In this document: positions 14,524-29,000 of the stretch, in pieces
How positions within the stretch are numbered: position 1 is the first letter of the stretch
How the letters are laid out: each line of letters opens with the position of its first letter
Origin: Bacteroidales bacterium
Lineage (GTDB): Bacteria > Bacteroidota > Bacteroidia > Bacteroidales > Marinilabiliaceae
Direction of reading: 5' to 3'
NCBI GenBank assembly: GCA_022768325.1
Contig: JALEMI010000041.1
Location: 1-38,093, forward strand
Length of the DNA stretch: 38,093 nucleotides
Translations under genes and position numbers: made by a program
Notes under the pieces: model-generated
The model's database searches: none
What the model saw: the letters and a program-made list of their open reading frames with translations, nothing else
Told to the model about the DNA's origin: nothing

Positions 14524-17500
14524 ATGAATCCCATTAAAGCCGACAGGATAAGTTTCTCTTCCCTGAAGCACTCGTTGGAATACAACGACTTCCTGGAAGT
14601 TCAGTTAAAATCGTTCAAGGAGCTTTTCCAATTAGGTTCCACACCTGAACAACGAAAATCAGAAGGACTCTTCAGGGTCTTCAATGAGAATTTCCCCATA
14701 AGCGACACGAGGAACAATTTCACTCTCGAATTCCTCGACTATTGCATCGACCCACCCCGATACACCATTCAGGAGTGTCTCGAGCAGGGACTTACGTACC
14801 AAGTCCCCCTGAAGGCTACACTCAAACTCTCTTGCAACGACCCAGACCACGAGGATTTCGACACTGTCGTGCAAGATGTTTACCTCGGCATGATTCCTTA
14901 CATGACCGAGAAGGGTAGTTTCATCGTCAACGGTGCCGAACGCGTAGTCGTTTCTCAGCTGCACCGCTCGCCAGGCGTCTTCTTCGGACAAAGCGTCCAC
15001 GCCAACGGCACTAAACTCTATTCCGCACGCATCATCCCGTTCAAGGGCTCATGGATTGAGTTCGCTACCGACATCAACAATGTCATGTACGCTTACATCG
15101 ACCGTAAGAAGAAGCTCCCCGTAACGACGATGCTCCGTGCAATCGGTTTCGAGTCCGATAAAGATATTCTCGCAATCTTCGGGCTTGCCGACGAGGTCAA
15201 AGTAAGCAAGGCCAATCTCAAGAAGTGCGTCGGCCGCAAACTCGCCGCGCGTGTCCTGAAATCTTGGGTCGAGGACTTCGTTGACGAAGATACGGGCGAG
15301 GTCGTCTCCATCGAGAGAAACCAAGTCGTCGTCGACCGCGAGACCGTTCTCGACGAAGACCAAGTCGATGAAATCATCGATTCCGGCGCTAAGACAATCC
15401 TCCTCCACAAGGAGGCTACCAACATCGCCGATTACGCCATCATCTACAATACCCTTCAGAAAGACCCTTGCAACTCCGAAAAGGAGGCTGTAATCTACAT
15501 ATATCGTCAGCTCCGCAACGCCGAGCCACCCGACGAGGCTACCGCAAGAGATGCCATCGAGAAGCTCTTCTTCTCCGATAAGCGTTACGACCTCGGTAAT
15601 GTCGGACGCTACCGTCTCAACCAAAAGCTCGGTCTCAAGACCGACATGAATGTCCGTGTCCTCACCAAGGAGGACATGATCGAGATCATCAAGCACCTCA
15701 TCGAGCTCCTCAACTCTAAAGCCGATGTAGATGATATCGACCACCTCAGCAACCGCCGTGTCCGCACCGTCGGCGAGCAGCTTGCAAACCAGTTCTCCGT
15801 CGGTCTCGCCCGTATGGCTCGCACCATCCGCGAGCGCATGAACGTCCGCGATAACGAGGTCTTCACGCCAACCGACCTCATCAATAGCAAGACCCTTGCC
15901 TCTGTCGTCGCAAGTTTCTTCGCTACGAACGCGCTATCGCAGTTCATGGACCAGACCAACCCTCTTGCCGAGGTCACCCACAAGAGGCGTCTCTCCGCTC
16001 TCGGTCCCGGCGGTCTTTCACGAGATCGCGCAGGCTTCGAGGTCCGCGACGTCCACTATACCCACTACGGCCGTCTCTGCCCAATCGAGACCCCAGAAGG
16101 CCCCAACATCGGTCTTATCTCCTCTCTCACAATCTACGCCAAGATTGACGACCTCGGCTTCCTCGAGACCCCTTACCGCATCGTTAAGGACGGTAAGGTC
16201 GATTTCTCGCCCGAGGGCTTCAAGTACGTAACGGCCGAGGAGGAGGAGCACAAGATCATCGCGCAGGCACTCTCCCCAATGGACGACGAGGGCAATTTCA
16301 CCGAGGACCGTGTCAAGTCCCGCCAGGATTCCGACTTCCCCGTTGTCGAAAAGCACGAAGTCGAGTACATCGACGTCGCCGCAAACCAAATCGCCTCTGT
16401 CGCCTCTTCGCTCATCCCATTCCTTGAGCATGACGACGCACACCGCGCGCTCATGGGTTCCAACATGATGAGGCAGGCCGTGCCACTTCTCCGCACCGAG
16501 TCCCCAATCGTCGGAACTGGTCTCGAAGAGCCTGTCATCCGCTTCTCACGCACACAAGTTACCGCCGAGAAAGACGGCGTCATCGATTATGTCGATGCCG
16601 ACAAGATTATCGTCCGCTACGACCGTACCGACGACGAGAAGTTTGTCAGCTTCGACCCCGATACTAAGGAGTATCGCCTCCCCAAGTTCCAGAAGACCAA
16701 CCAGAGCACCTGTATCGACATCCGCCCGGTTGTCCTCCCTGGTCAGAAGGTTCAAAAGGGGCAAATCCTTACCGAGGGCTACTCCACCTCCAACGGTGAG
16801 CTCGCGCTCGGACGCAACCTCAAGGTCGCCTTCATGCCTTGGAAGGGATACAACTTCGAGGACGCTATCGTAATCTCCGAGAAGGTGGTCCGCGAGGACA
16901 TCTTCACCTCCGTCCACGTCGACGAGTATTCTCTCGAAGTCCGCGATACCAAGCGCGGTATGGAGGAACTCACTTCCGACATCCCCAACGTCAGCGAGGA
17001 TGCCACCAAGGACCTCGACGAGAACGGTATCATCCGCATCGGCGCCCATGTCGGCCCGGGCGACATCCTCATCGGTAAGATTACGCCTAAGGGCGAGAGT
17101 GACCCAACGCCAGAGGAGAAACTCCTCCGAGCCATCTTCGGCGACCGTGCCGGCGATGTCAAGGACGCTTCTCTCAAAGCCAATCCCTCCCTCAGCGGTG
17201 TTGTCATCGGCCGTAACCTCTATTCTCGCGTAATCAAGGACCGCCGCTCGCGTTCCACCGAGAAGGCCAAGATTGCCGCCATCGACGAGGAGTTCCAAAA
17301 GAATGTCGCTGCGCTGCTCGATAAGCTCATCGACAAGCTCAACTCTCTCCTCAACGGCAAGGCCTCTCAAGGCATCAAGGATTACTACGGTGTCGAGGTC
17401 GTCGCCAAGGGCGTCAAGCTCACCCGCAACATACTCGCCGACATTAACTTCCAGTCCGTCGACCCCGCCAATTGGACGTCCGACGAGAACGACAATAACC

Positions 17501-18333
17501 TCATCTACCGCGTAGTCCACAACTACAGGATGAAGTACAAGGAGTACGAGGCTGTCGCAAAACGTCGCACCTACAACGAGACCATCGGCGACGAGCTGCC
17601 AAACGGCATCATGCAGGTCGCCAAGATCTACATCGCCAAGAAGCGCAAAATCCGCGTCGGCGATAAGATGGCAGGTCGACACGGCAACAAGGGTATCGTC
17701 TCCAACATCGTCCGTATCGAGGATATGCCTTTCCTCCCCGACGGCTCTCCTGTCGACATCGTCCTCAACCCCCTCGGTGTGCCTTCCCGCATGAACCTTG
17801 GCCAGATCTACGAGACTGTCCTCGGTTGGGCTGGCAAGGAGCTCGGCCTCAAGTTCGCCACACCTGTATTCGACGGCGCTTCGCTCGACCAAATCACCGA
17901 GCTTACCCGCAAGGCAGGCCTCCCAGATGTGGGCAAGATTTACCTCTACGACGGCGGCACTGGCGAGCGTTTCCACCAACCCGCTACGGTCGGCATCGTC
18001 TATATGCTTAAGCTCGGCCACATGGTCGACGACAAGATGCACGCCCGCTCCATCGGTCCCTACTCGCTCATCACGCAGCAGCCGCTCGGTGGTAAAGCTC
18101 AGTTCGGTGGCCAGCGTTTCGGTGAGATGGAAGTCTGGGCCCTCGAGGGCTTCGGTGCTGCCAATGTCCTTCAGGAGATCCTTACCGTCAAGTCCGACGA
18201 TGTCGTCGGTCGCGCCAAGGCCTACGAAGCCATCGTTAAGGGTGACAATCTCCCGACGCCAGGCATCCCCGAGTCGCTCAACGTCCTCCTCCACGAGATG
18301 AGAGGTCTCGGCCTCAGCATCCAGTTCGAGTAA
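14524..18333 (+). CDS. rpoB: DNA-directed RNA polymerase subunit beta
   Basis: A 1269-residue beta subunit, full length for Bacteroidota. The rifampicin-binding region reads [20 protein letters not shown] then [20 protein letters not shown], with no common resistance substitution (the Ser531 equivalent is Ser). The [17 protein letters not shown] segment follows, the catalytic-centre part includes [13 protein letters not shown], and the C-terminal clamp interface is [20 protein letters not shown]. It makes RNA together with beta-prime from the next gene. It begins 42 bases after the attenuator hairpin and is separated from rpoC by a 112-base spacer with a large inverted repeat. Confidence 0.99.
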   Translation: MNPIKADRISFSSLKHSLEYNDFLEVQLKSFKELFQLGSTPEQRKSEGLFRVFNENFPISDTRNNFTLEFLDYCIDPPRYTIQECLEQGLTYQVPLKATLKLSCNDPDHEDFDTVVQDVYLGMIPYMTEKGSFIVNGAERVVVSQLHRSPGVFFGQSVHANGTKLYSARIIPFKGSWIEFATDINNVMYAYIDRKKKLPVTTMLRAIGFESDKDILAIFGLADEVKVSKANLKKCVGRKLAARVLKSWVEDFVDEDTGEVVSIERNQVVVDRETVLDEDQVDEIIDSGAKTILLHKEATNIADYAIIYNTLQKDPCNSEKEAVIYIYRQLRNAEPPDEATARDAIEKLFFSDKRYDLGNVGRYRLNQKLGLKTDMNVRVLTKEDMIEIIKHLIELLNSKADVDDIDHLSNRRVRTVGEQLANQFSVGLARMARTIRERMNVRDNEVFTPTDLINSKTLASVVASFFATNALSQFMDQTNPLAEVTHKRRLSALGPGGLSRDRAGFEVRDVHYTHYGRLCPIETPEGPNIGLISSLTIYAKIDDLGFLETPYRIVKDGKVDFSPEGFKYVTAEEEEHKIIAQALSPMDDEGNFTEDRVKSRQDSDFPVVEKHEVEYIDVAANQIASVASSLIPFLEHDDAHRALMGSNMMRQAVPLLRTESPIVGTGLEEPVIRFSRTQVTAEKDGVIDYVDADKIIVRYDRTDDEKFVSFDPDTKEYRLPKFQKTNQSTCIDIRPVVLPGQKVQKGQILTEGYSTSNGELALGRNLKVAFMPWKGYNFEDAIVISEKVVREDIFTSVHVDEYSLEVRDTKRGMEELTSDIPNVSEDATKDLDENGIIRIGAHVGPGDILIGKITPKGESDPTPEEKLLRAIFGDRAGDVKDASLKANPSLSGVVIGRNLYSRVIKDRRSRSTEKAKIAAIDEEFQKNVAALLDKLIDKLNSLLNGKASQGIKDYYGVEVVAKGVKLTRNILADINFQSVDPANWTSDENDNNLIYRVVHNYRMKYKEYEAVAKRRTYNETIGDELPNGIMQVAKIYIAKKRKIRVGDKMAGRHGNKGIVSNIVRIEDMPFLPDGSPVDIVLNPLGVPSRMNLGQIYETVLGWAGKELGLKFATPVFDGASLDQITELTRKAGLPDVGKIYLYDGGTGERFHQPATVGIVYMLKLGHMVDDKMHARSIGPYSLITQQPLGGKAQFGGQRFGEMEVWALEGFGAANVLQEILTVKSDDVVGRAKAYEAIVKGDNLPTPGIPESLNVLLHEMRGLGLSIQFE

Positions 18334-18352
18334 GTTCTTAACACCCGCATAC

Positions 18353-18393
18353 GGAGTCGCGACATTTCGGCTTCTGCCTACTGTCGCGACTCC
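18353..18393 (+). repeat. 12-bp perfect inverted repeat between rpoB and rpoC
   Basis: GGAGTCGCGACA (18353-18364) and its exact complement TGTCGCGACTCC (18382-18393) flank a 17-base loop. No T-run follows (TTAATCGG), so it is not a classic terminator. It may be an RNA processing or stability element in the rpoBC mRNA. Confidence 0.75.
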
Positions 18394-18445
18394 TTAATCG
18401 GAAAAAATACACCCGCTCTGCGGGACAATATATAAAATCTCTAAC

Positions 18446-22699
<4,254 letters not shown>

Positions 22700-22724
22700 T
22701 CCGCAGCAATTACGTAATCTGCAT

Positions 22725-22763
22725 AAAATGGGCTGTGTCGCATTGCGGCACAGCCCATTTTTT
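22725..22763 (+). terminator. Intrinsic terminator after rpoC
   Basis: A roughly 19-bp stem, AAAATGGGCTGTGTCGC with GCGGCACAGCCCATTTT (one G-T pair), loop ATT, followed by TT. It is symmetrical enough to act in both directions. Confidence 0.92.
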
Positions 22764-22828
22764 AAACAACATATTTCCAGATGTGGTGCCAAATTCCAAG
22801 TTGAGCACCGCGTCAGAATGAGAATCTC

Positions 22829-22878
22829 CAAAAAACAAAAGCGCGTCCGTCGGGTCATTACTCCCTACGGACGCGCTT
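22829..22878 (-). terminator. Intrinsic terminator of the His-rich protein gene
   Basis: A 12-bp perfect stem AAGCGCGTCCGT/ACGGACGCGCTT (22839-22850 with 22867-22878). On the minus strand it is followed by TTGTTTTTT, so it ends transcription of the 22907-23332 gene, converging with the rpoC terminator. Confidence 0.8.
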
Positions 22879-22906
22879 GCTTGTTTCTGTCTGTGGCGGA
22901 TTTACG

Positions 22907-23332
22907 TCAAGCACCTACAATTATGGTGAGCCCTGGCAGCGAGACGTGTATCACTCCTTCGTGCGAGTCTCTGCGTGGTGCGGGGGGAGGTGGCACGGGG
23001 CGGTCATGGTGTTTGCCGTGGTGGCACTTCGGCTGCGGATGATGAGGCATGGGCTTGGGTCTCTCTAATCGGCAGCAATCCTTGTGGCAGTGCGTCCGCT
23101 TGTTGTGAGCCCTCTCTGCGTGTTGCTTGCCGTGTTGGCGTCCGGGACCGGGCTTTTCGCCCTTTTGCATCTTGTGGGGTGCTGGCTTCCCTGCCTCGGA
23201 ATCCTTGCCTGCCGGCGCATGAGATTGGACTTTCGAGGGCGGTTGAGCCCTTGCGTTCTGTGCGTTGGCTGCGTTGGGGAGAAGGGCGAGCGATGCGGCT
23301 ACGATGGCCGCGATGATGATATTAGTCTTCAT
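22907..23332 (-). CDS. Small secreted His- and Pro-rich protein, unknown function
   Basis: A 141-residue protein I do not recognise. Residues 1-24 form a clean Sec signal peptide (basic start, hydrophobic core, then PNAANA before Gln), so it is exported. The mature part is low complexity and very basic: it is rich in His, Pro, Lys and Arg, with HKMQKGEKPGPGRQHGKQHA, a CHKDCC cluster and several HH pairs (MPHHPQPKCHHGKHHDRP). Four cysteines and about 19 histidines suggest metal binding (Cu, Ni, Zn or haem), but that is inference. It stands alone between converging terminators, which supports a real transcription unit. Codon use is less C-biased than in the neighbouring core genes. Confidence 0.7.
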   Translation of the reverse strand: MKTNIIIAAIVAASLALLPNAANAQNARAQPPSKVQSHAPAGKDSEAGKPAPHKMQKGEKPGPGRQHGKQHAERAHNKRTHCHKDCCRLERPKPMPHHPQPKCHHGKHHDRPVPPPPAPRRDSHEGVIHVSLPGLTIIVGA

Positions 23333-23665
23333 GGCTTCTGGTGTTTAGATTGTTAACCAATTTCGTTCTGTTTTTGTAGAGTGGCTTCCGTGTTGTCTTT
23401 GTGGTTGCCTCTCTTGCCCTATCAACTTCCAAATTGTGTGCCACAAGCCAAACGCCCCAATGTTTATCGACAAACGCAAGGGCATGGTCGACAAATCACC
23501 CCGCTTTTGCCGACTAATGGAGTCATCCAGCCTCCGACATTCTCAACTCTCTGCCCCGACGTACGCCATTATCCCGCCCAAGCCCATGTTTTCACCGTTC
23601 TTGGATGCCACGTCCTCCCCTCCCTCCCAAAATATTGACTACATTCGCGTTACCCACTTTTGCGG
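23333..23665. other. Intergenic region with two divergent starts
   Basis: About 330 bases between the His-rich gene (leftward) and the YbbR-like gene (rightward). It should hold promoters for both, but I found no clean TTTG/TAnnTTTG pair; TACATTCG at 23640-23647 is a one-mismatch -7 candidate for the rightward gene. No gene is credible inside it. Confidence 0.35.
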
Positions 23666-24649
23666 ATGAGTGTGATGAAGAATTTCTTTAGGCGAGTGTT
23701 CACGGGGAGAAAGGGCAAGAACCTCAGGGTCTTTATGCTCTTCCTCCTGCTCTCCGTGCTCATTTGGCACATCGAGAAGCTTCGCCAAACATATACCGTC
23801 ACCACGCGCCTTGAGATTGTCTGCGAAGACGTCCCCGAAGGCTATATCACCGACCCCGAACTCCGCAAAGACGTCACCACGACCATCGAGGGCAACGGCT
23901 TCAGCCTCCTCAAAATGTACATCACCGACAGCCGAAAGATCAAAGTCCCCATCACCCCTCTCCGGCGCTATGCCGAGGGCGGCAATATTTGGGCAATCTA
24001 CGTCCCGCGCCGTCTCGCCAACCAAAACACCAACCTCCCCGAACATCTCCGCATTGTCGACGTGCTGACCGACACCGTCATGATTCCCCTCCTCACGGTG
24101 GTCAAGAAGAAACTCCCCGTCCACCCGCCCGACAATGTCGCCATTGCCCCACACCGCACTCTCTCCGCGCCACGCTCCGTAAAGCCCGACAGCGTCGTCG
24201 TTGTCGCAACGAGCAACATTCTCGACACCATGACCGCCGTATGGACTGAGCCGCAACAACCCATGACCATTGCCGACACCACAGTCTTGACCATCCCCTT
24301 CGTCCTGCCACGCACGGCGTCAGCCGATGCCGACCACGTCGTCGTAGAGTACGATGTCGAGATCCTCACCGAGAAGCGTATCTCGGTGCCAATTGTCGGG
24401 ACCAACCTCCCTGCGGGATACAGGTGCCGCATCTTCCCCCCTTCCGCCAAGCTGACCTTCTCCGTAGGGCTGAGCCGCTTTGACGATGCCGATGCTAATG
24501 CTTTCTGCGTTGCCGCCAGTTTCCGACGCATCAGGCCTGGAAATAAGGATTCGCGCATAAGGCTCGAACTCGTCTCCGCGCCCGACTTCGTCAAGAATGT
24601 CACCATGTCCCCCTCTTTCGCCGAGTTCATCCTCGAAAAAGATAAATAG
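23666..24649 (+). CDS. YbbR-like (CdaR-type) membrane-anchored protein
   Basis: A 327-residue protein. A basic N-terminus (KNFFRRVFTGRKGKNLRVFM) is followed by one transmembrane span (about 25-38, FLLLSVLIWHI), then an extracytoplasmic beta-rich region with YbbR-like repeats (VTTRLEIVCEDVPEGYITDP; ISVPIVGTNLPAGYRCRIFP). YbbR/CdaR proteins interact with the diadenylate cyclase CdaA in Firmicutes, but the role in Bacteroidota is unsettled and no cdaA gene is visible here. Starts at 23666 (MSVMKN) or 23675 (MKNFF) are both possible; a TTG at 23660 is less likely. Coupling to coaE nine bases downstream is characteristic of Bacteroidales. Confidence 0.82.
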   Translation: MSVMKNFFRRVFTGRKGKNLRVFMLFLLLSVLIWHIEKLRQTYTVTTRLEIVCEDVPEGYITDPELRKDVTTTIEGNGFSLLKMYITDSRKIKVPITPLRRYAEGGNIWAIYVPRRLANQNTNLPEHLRIVDVLTDTVMIPLLTVVKKKLPVHPPDNVAIAPHRTLSAPRSVKPDSVVVVATSNILDTMTAVWTEPQQPMTIADTTVLTIPFVLPRTASADADHVVVEYDVEILTEKRISVPIVGTNLPAGYRCRIFPPSAKLTFSVGLSRFDDADANAFCVAASFRRIRPGNKDSRIRLELVSAPDFVKNVTMSPSFAEFILEKDK

Positions 24650-24658
24650 CCACGCAAA

Positions 24659-25261
24659 ATGCTTATAGTAGGTCTCACGGGAGGTATCGGCTCGGGCAAG
24701 ACTACCATCGGCAAGGCTTTCGCCACGCTTGGCGTAAGCGTCTATAATTGCGATGCCGAGGCGCACCGCCTAACCGACACCGACCCCGATATTGTCAGCG
24801 GCCTCACGTCGCTCTTCGGGGCGGACATCTATGTCGATGGGCGGCTGGACCGCAAGAGGCTGGCCTCAATCATCTTTGCCGACAGCGAGGCTTTGGCGGC
24901 CGTCAATGCCATAATACATCCCGTCGTACGACGCGACTTCGCTCAGTGGTGTAGGCGGCATGAGGCGCAGGGCGAGCAATGGGTGTTGTGCGAGACGGCC
25001 ATTCTTTTCGAGAGCGGCATGGATAGGCTCATGGACAAAATCATCGTGGCATCGCTCCCCGTCGAGACGCGTATCGAGAGGGCCATGATTCGCGACGCCG
25101 CAAATCGTGAACAGATAGCAGCCCGAATCCGTGCGCAAGTCTCAAATGAAGACATTGAGCGTCGAGCCGATTTCGTAATTTCATCAGACGATAGGCATTT
25201 CGTCCTCCCTCAAATAATAGAAATAGACAAACAGCTGAAATACAAACAACAAGCAGAATGA
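24659..25261 (+). CDS. coaE: Dephospho-CoA kinase
   Basis: A 200-residue P-loop kinase that phosphorylates the 3'-OH of dephospho-CoA, the last step of coenzyme A synthesis. The P-loop GLTGGIGSGKTT is at residues 5-16, the conserved acidic residue follows at Asp32 (YNCDAEAHRL), and the CoaE-type ETAILFESGMDRLMDKIIV segment is in the second half. Length is typical. It ends in an ATGA overlap with the TerB-DnaJ gene (ATG 25258, TGA 25259-25261), indicating translational coupling. Confidence 0.96.
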   Translation: MLIVGLTGGIGSGKTTIGKAFATLGVSVYNCDAEAHRLTDTDPDIVSGLTSLFGADIYVDGRLDRKRLASIIFADSEALAAVNAIIHPVVRRDFAQWCRRHEAQGEQWVLCETAILFESGMDRLMDKIIVASLPVETRIERAMIRDAANREQIAARIRAQVSNEDIERRADFVISSDDRHFVLPQIIEIDKQLKYKQQAE

Positions 25262-26022
25262 TTCTCTCGATTCTTAACCTAATAATCATCTTCTTCCTCG
25301 TCCGCTTCTTTATCAATTTCTTCTCGTCGCTAAAGGACGCTCCGGGAGAGTCTTCAAGTTCACAGGGCGACAACTCAAACACCGCGTTCCGCCATGCGTT
25401 GCTCAAAGTGCTTGCCGCCGCAATGAAGGCCGACGGGCGTGTTGTCCGTGCGGAGTTGGACCTCGTCAAGGGTGTCCTGGTCCGCCAGTTTGGCGAGGAG
25501 GAGGCGCGTGTGGCTCTGCACGAGCTGCGCGATATTCTCCAGACAAACTTCGACCCCCGAACCGCCGCCATGAACATCGGTGCCATGCTCTCCTACGCCG
25601 ATAGGCTGCGTATTGCCGAGATTCTCTGCCTTATTGCCGAGGCCGACGGAATAATCACCGATTCCGAGGTCCAGACCATCGTCAATATCGCCTATTACAT
25701 GGGCATCTCGTCGTCGGACACACAACGCCTCGCCAACCGCCTCAATGTCAACGGCGGAGGCTATGGCCGCAACTACGGCGGTGGCGGATACTCCTCGTCG
25801 TCCGAGAGCTCCGCCAACATCACGGCGGCCGCCTATAAGACCCTCGGCATAAGCCCCGACGCGACGAACGCCGAGGTCAAGGATGCCTACCGGACCCTCG
25901 TCAAGAAGTACCACCCCGACCGCTACGCCTCACAAGGTGCCGAGGCGCAGGCCGAGGCCGAGAAGAAGTTCAAGGAGGTGCAGGCCGCCTACGAGGCTGT
26001 CAAAGAGGCACGAGGGCTTTAG
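25258..26022 (+). CDS. TerB-DnaJ fusion co-chaperone
   Basis: A 254-residue protein. A hydrophobic segment at residues 2-23 probably anchors it in the membrane. It is followed by a TerB-like helical domain (about 45-155; LLKVLAAAMKADGRVVRAEL and IAEADGIITDSEVQTIV), a Gly/Ser-rich linker (165-190) and a C-terminal J domain with the HPD motif at 219-221 (KKYHPDRYASQG). This order resembles DjlA-type membrane co-chaperones that stimulate DnaK. It overlaps the coaE stop and also overlaps, tail to tail by four bases, the end of sbcC, leaving no room for a conventional terminator. The client is unknown. Confidence 0.88.
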   Translation: MILSILNLIIIFFLVRFFINFFSSLKDAPGESSSSQGDNSNTAFRHALLKVLAAAMKADGRVVRAELDLVKGVLVRQFGEEEARVALHELRDILQTNFDPRTAAMNIGAMLSYADRLRIAEILCLIAEADGIITDSEVQTIVNIAYYMGISSSDTQRLANRLNVNGGGYGRNYGGGGYSSSSESSANITAAAYKTLGISPDATNAEVKDAYRTLVKKYHPDRYASQGAEAQAEAEKKFKEVQAAYEAVKEARGL

Positions 26023-29000
26023 ACCACCGTGACGCGGCTCGTCTGCCCAACCCTACGTACCTGAATTTGCGTCGGGATGCGCTCGCGAAGATCCTCCACG
26101 TGGCTGATGATGCCGACGCGCTTGCCGCTCTCGTTGAGGCGTCCCAAGAGGCTGACGACTTTGTCCAAACACTCGGCGTCGAGCGTCCCGAAGCCCTCGT
26201 CAATAAACAGGATGTCCGAGAAGATGCCATTGCCGCCCGCCATGGACGACAGCCCCAGCGCCAACGACAGCGAGACAAGGAAGCTCTCGCCACCCGAGAG
26301 GTTGGCGGGCGTCTGAAGACGGTTGTAGTTCAGGGCGTCGCGTATGCCGAGCGACAACCCTTCGCCATTGCTCTCAATGCGGAACCGCCCCGCCGACAAT
26401 GTCTTCAAGTGCTGATTGGCGTAGCTGAGCAATTCGTTCATTATCAGGCGCAAGGCCATGTTGCGGAATCTCTTGCCTTCATTGTCGCCCGCAAAACTTT
26501 TGAGCTTGTCCCAGAGGTCGAAAGTCTTTTCTGCTTTGCTTAGTGATTTGCTCATCTCTTCCCGCCGCTTCTTTTCGCTCTCGTTTTTGTCAATATCACT
26601 GCGTTGCTTTCCAATAAGTTGGTTGTTTTTCTCTTGCTCGTCCGTCAGGTTTTTCAGCCTTTCGGCGAGGGATGCGGCTGTGTCGCCTTCGTCGAGGGCG
26701 GGACGCTGAGCCGCGTGTTCCGTAACCTCTTTTGTGGCGTTGGCGAGGATCTGTTGCGCCACTTGGTGTTGCTGGTCTGCGTTGGCTATTTCGTTCCGCA
26801 GGCTGTTTATGCTCTCCTCGGTGTGCCTCTTCATGAGGTCGCTGACGCTGTCAATCGATAGTTGCGATTCGGTCAATCTGTTGTTCACGTCGTCCGAGGC
26901 TTGCGAGATCTTATTGCGAAGTGTCGTCACGTTGTCATGCCACGCTTTGAAGGCTTCCGCCATGTTTGTCCATACCACGGAAATCTTTTCCGTCGCAGGG
27001 CATGGGACAATGCTCGTTTCTGACCATTTGCTGTTGGCCATCAGTTCCAAGACTGTCTTTTTGCTCTCTTGCGCCGCAGATATTTCGTCTTCAATGGTCT
27101 TGATGGTTTTCTCCGTCTCCGTCTTTTTCTCTTGACACTGTTTTCGGGTGTCGGTGTCTTTCTGTATGCGGTCGGAGAGTGCGGCTAATTCGTTGATGCT
27201 CAGCTCTTCGGGGTAAGATATTTTGGGGCGCAGGGTTTGCCATCCTTCTTCCGTTTTCGCTCTTAGGTCTCTTATTTGTTCGTCAAGCTGGTTCATCTTG
27301 CCCTTTTTCTCGCCCAGGTCTTGTTGCTTCTTGGCAATGTTGTCGCGCAGCTCGTTCAGCTCTTTGTTTTTTGCCGTCAAAGCCTTCTGCTCGTCGCCAA
27401 GTTTGCTTTGCAATTCGCTGAAGCTGGTGTTTTGGGCCGACAGCTCGTCTTGCTTCTTGTTGAGGGCTTGCTCTGCAGCCTCAATCTCTGCCAATTGCGG
27501 GGCGGCGGACAATGGCATCTGACATTTTGCCGTTGCGGCAATGGCGTTTGCCGTCTTGCTTGCAAAGTCGGCCGTAGCCTCCTTTGCGACTTGCTGTGTG
27601 AGCGTTACTTGTTTGTCGGCAATGTCTTTGGCTTTTCGTGCGGCCACGAGTTCTTTGGCCGCCTCGTCGGCTCTTCTCTGCGCCGCGTCACGAGCCTGGC
27701 GCTTCTCGTCTAACAGGGTGTCAAAACCGTCAGAATGAGCCTCCGACGCGGTGAATGTGCCACCGCACACGGGGCACCGGTCGCCCTCCTTCAGCATGGC
27801 TATCAGGGCGCGTGCATTGCCCACCTGGGCCTCGGTGTCAGCCAGTGTTTTCTTGACCTCGGTCAGCGCGTTGGCGGTCTCTGTGGCTTTCGCTTCCACT
27901 GTCGGGAGGTTCGCCTCGGCTGTGGCTTTCGCTTTCCGGGCGTCGGCAAGCTCTGCGTTCTTGTTGTCGAGGTTTTGCTTCGCCAAGCGCAGCTTGTCAA
28001 GCTCCGCTATGGCGTTGCGGCACTCTTCAAGCCTTTCCGAGAGCCGCATCGCCCGTTGAGCGTCAACCTCTTTTTGAAGCCCGGCCACAACTTCGGTAAT
28101 CTTCTCATGAGCCGAGGATAGTTCCGATAGTTTGCCCTCGTCGGCTCTGATTGCGGCCTCATGGGGTGCAATCTCTTCCCGAATCTTATCGTGCGAAGCC
28201 GCATATTTCTGAGAGTCCTCAACGTAGGCGTTCAGCGTCTTAATCTCGCTGAGGATGTTTGGGTCGTCAAGCATCGCGATGTGAGGGGCGAGAGGCGCAA
28301 GTGCCGCGTCAATTGCCGCAAGCTGGGAGTTAGCCTTGCCGAGCATCTCCTCTTGGTGCATCAGGGCCGCGCAGGCTTTGTTGAACCGGTCGTGAAACTC
28401 AGCCGCCTTGTCCTTCATCTCTTCCATATCTTGCCGTCTCTCGTTCAGCGACTTTATGGCGTTGCGAACCTCTGCGCTCTTTTCCCAAAGGTCTATGTCG
28501 CCCCGCTTGGCTTTCATGGTGTCGCTGTCTGCCAAGCGTTGCCTCTTCTCAGCCTCGCCTGTGGCATGGGCGAGCTTTGCCTTGAGCTCGTCGTCTTTAT
28601 TAAGCCATGTGGCCTTGTCGTTCACTGTCTTTATCTGGTCGGCAAGGGTTTTGCGCTTTTCCTCGGCCTCGTCTGCTTTGCGCCGCTCCTCGGCCTCCTC
28701 TTCTGGCGTGAGGACTTTTATGTTGCTTACGCTTCCTTGCAGCACCTTGCGGTTGTTTTCCGCCTCCTTGAAATGCTCTTGAATCTTCTTGCCGACTTGG
28801 GTGAAGATTTCCGACCCGAGTATTCCCTCAAGAATTGACGACTTGTCGCTCTCATTGCTCTTGAGGAACTCCGTGAATTTGCCCTGGGCAAGGATCGTTG
28901 TCTGCGTAAACTGCGGGAACTTCATGCCGACGGCTGTCGCTATGCATTCCTCAATTTCGGTAATCTTGACAAGGGTGATGGGTTCGCCATCCTTGTCGAA

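Noticed and set aside
16546..18294. Long open frame (about 580 codons) on the minus strand opposite rpoB
   Set aside because: It is antisense to a fully conserved gene, is rich in Asp/Val/Leu/Glu as expected from complementing C-ending codons, and shows no recognisable domain.
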